Shown here: positions 4,219 to 5,250 of the stretch, piece by piece | Numbering within the stretch: the stretch's first letter is position 1 | Layout of the letters: the number at the start of each line of letters is the position of its first letter | Source: Conexibacter sp. | Lineage (GTDB): Bacteria > Actinomycetota > Thermoleophilia > Solirubrobacterales > Solirubrobacteraceae | Length of the DNA stretch: 5,250 bases | Reading direction: 5' to 3' | Assembly (NCBI GenBank): GCA_025964055.1 | Contig: JAOPZP010000554.1 | Coordinates: 1 to 5,250 of the forward strand | Made by a program: the position numbers and the translations under genes | Notes under the pieces: model-generated | Told to the model about the DNA's origin: nothing | Database searches by the model: none | The model's input: only the letters and a program-made list of their open reading frames with translations

Positions 4219-5250
4219 TCAGGCGCCCGCCTGCGGGAGGGCGCGCGGCGCGCCGAGCCACTCGCGCAGGAGCGGGTCGATCGCCGGGCTGTTGAGCAGC
4301 GCGAAGTGGTCGTGCCCCCCGACGTGCCGGCAGTCCTCGGCCTCGAAGGCGATGACTCGGCGGCGACCCTCCAGGCCGTGGGCGCTGGGGCTGAGGACCA
4401 GCAGGTCGCCCAGCAGGCGGCCGACGGGATGGTCGGGGCGCTCGGTCAGCGTCGCGGCGACGACGTGGTGGCGCGCGTGCTCGAGCAGCGGCACGTCGGC
4501 GCGCGCGAAGCCGCGCAGCGCGTCGGGGTCCAGCGTCTCCCACTCGGCGTCCACGAGGCTGCCGTGGCGGAGGTCCTTGATGCCGGCGCTGCGCGCGGCG
4601 AGCACCGCGGCGATCGGGCGCCCCTCGGGCACCGACCCGAGCGCCCACGTCAGGAACCCGGCGGCCTGCTCCATCGGCGCGCCGAGGTGCGGCGTGCCGA
4701 GCGAGACGGTCGTGCGCACCAGCGACGGCCAGCGGTCGGAGCGCTCCTGCGCGGCGTGGCCGGCGCTGCGGACGATCAGCCCGCCCATCGAGTGGCCGAC
4801 GAGCGTGAGGTCGGCGATCGCGACGGGCCAGGCGTCGACCAGCGCCTCCAGCAGCGCGGCCAGGCGCCGGCCGTTGTCGGAGATGTGGAGGCCGCTGTTG
4901 TAGCGCAGGACCACCGCGGTGGCGCCGAGCTCCGGCAGCACGCGCGTGGCGTAGGTGCCGCCGCGCTCGGCGGCGCGCAGCCCCCACGCCGCGTCGCTCT
5001 CGCAGAGCCCGTGGACGAAGACGACCGGGCGGGCGCTCGCCTGCGGGAACGCGGCGGCGAGCGCGTCGCGGTCGGCGGGCACGTCGCGCCCGCCGACGCG
5101 CACGGCCATCGGGATCGACAGCGCGTTGCCCGTGCGCTCCAGGCGGTCGCCCCAGACGCCGTTGAGCGCGCCCTGGGCGAGCCGGCCGCGCGGGTGGTCC
5201 GACAGCTGCGCGCCGCCGGCGGCGTGGGCCGTGCGCGCCAGGCTGCCGAG
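4219..5250 (-). CDS. Alpha/beta-hydrolase, lipase/esterase-like (5' end beyond right edge)
   Basis: The frame is open from the right edge to the stop at 4219, giving 343 visible residues. An internal ATG at 5109 is not the likely start: the 47 codons before it are in frame, GC-ending and protein-like (GALNGVWGDRLERTGNALSI), continuing into MAVRVGG. The alpha/beta-hydrolase fold is shown by VVFVHGLCES (oxyanion region, about 4990-5022), TLVGHSMGGLIV (nucleophile elbow, Ser codon 4789-4791), and GGHDHFALLNSP near the C-terminus, whose His before Phe is the probable catalytic base. An aspartate in LLGDLLVL is a candidate acid. LGTPHLGAP is typical of lipase- and PGAP1-like hydrolases acting on acyl esters. 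The substrate is unknown. No signal peptide is visible, but the true N-terminus is missing. The STAS gene follows 52 bases later with its own promoter, so a functional link is not implied. Confidence 0.88.
   Translation of the reverse strand, partial: LGSLARTAHAAGGAQLSDHPRGRLAQGALNGVWGDRLERTGNALSIPMAVRVGGRDVPADRDALAAAFPQASARPVVFVHGLCESDAAWGLRAAERGGTYATRVLPELGATAVVLRYNSGLHISDNGRRLAALLEALVDAWPVAIADLTLVGHSMGGLIVRSAGHAAQERSDRWPSLVRTTVSLGTPHLGAPMEQAAGFLTWALGSVPEGRPIAAVLAARSAGIKDLRHGSLVDAEWETLDPDALRGFARADVPLLEHARHHVVAATLTERPDHPVGRLLGDLLVLSPSAHGLEGRRRVIAFEAEDCRHVGGHDHFALLNSPAIDPLLREWLGAPRALPQAGA

Noticed and set aside
4219..5109. Treating the hydrolase gene as complete, starting at the ATG at 5109.
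   Set aside because: The 47 codons upstream to the window edge are open, GC-ending at the third base and protein-like, so the gene continues beyond the edge.
1..5250. CRISPR array, insertion sequence, rRNA, riboswitch or replication origin.
   Set aside because: I found no regularly spaced repeats, transposase motifs, conserved RNA signatures or iteron/DnaA-box clusters on reading both strands.

Overview
This window is very GC-rich DNA, with G or C at nearly every third codon position. It looks like an actinobacterium, possibly class Thermoleophilia (Solirubrobacter/Conexibacter-like). That placement is an inference from composition, from TANNNT-type -10 boxes set against start codons, and from a tRNA gene with no encoded CCA. 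No sequence search was possible. Every gene I consider intact lies on the minus strand, so the window reads from right to left.

Right part (about 3800-5250). An alpha/beta-hydrolase gene enters from beyond the right edge and ends at 4219. It is followed by a short STAS-domain gene (anti-sigma-factor antagonist type, 3828-4166) with its own promoter, a GTG start that appears leaderless, and a 9-bp hairpin terminator. Next comes an M29-family metallo-aminopeptidase (2532-3755) with all its metal ligands and a similar CCGCTAGGnT promoter close to the start codon.

Middle (about 1240-2490). A tRNA-Ser(GGA) gene is followed by a hairpin terminator. Beyond it lies a remnant of a plus-strand gene of unknown function (about 1986-2295). 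The remnant has lost its 5' end and carries an apparent frameshift near 2090, but keeps a large terminator-like hairpin. Then comes a membrane-anchored, six-cysteine protein gene (1348-1983) whose codon use, including a TTA codon, is unlike its neighbours. Downstream of it is a second, 39/40 identical copy of the tRNA terminator. Near-identical direct repeats, an atypical gene and a gene remnant beside a tRNA suggest a small site of gene turnover.

Left part (1-1112). Two secreted proteins of unknown function are encoded 40 bases apart, probably as one transcript. The second runs off the left edge.

I found no CRISPR array, transposase, integrase, rRNA or recognised defence system. The most interesting points are the repeated terminator enclosing the atypical gene and remnant, and the probable leaderless promoters.
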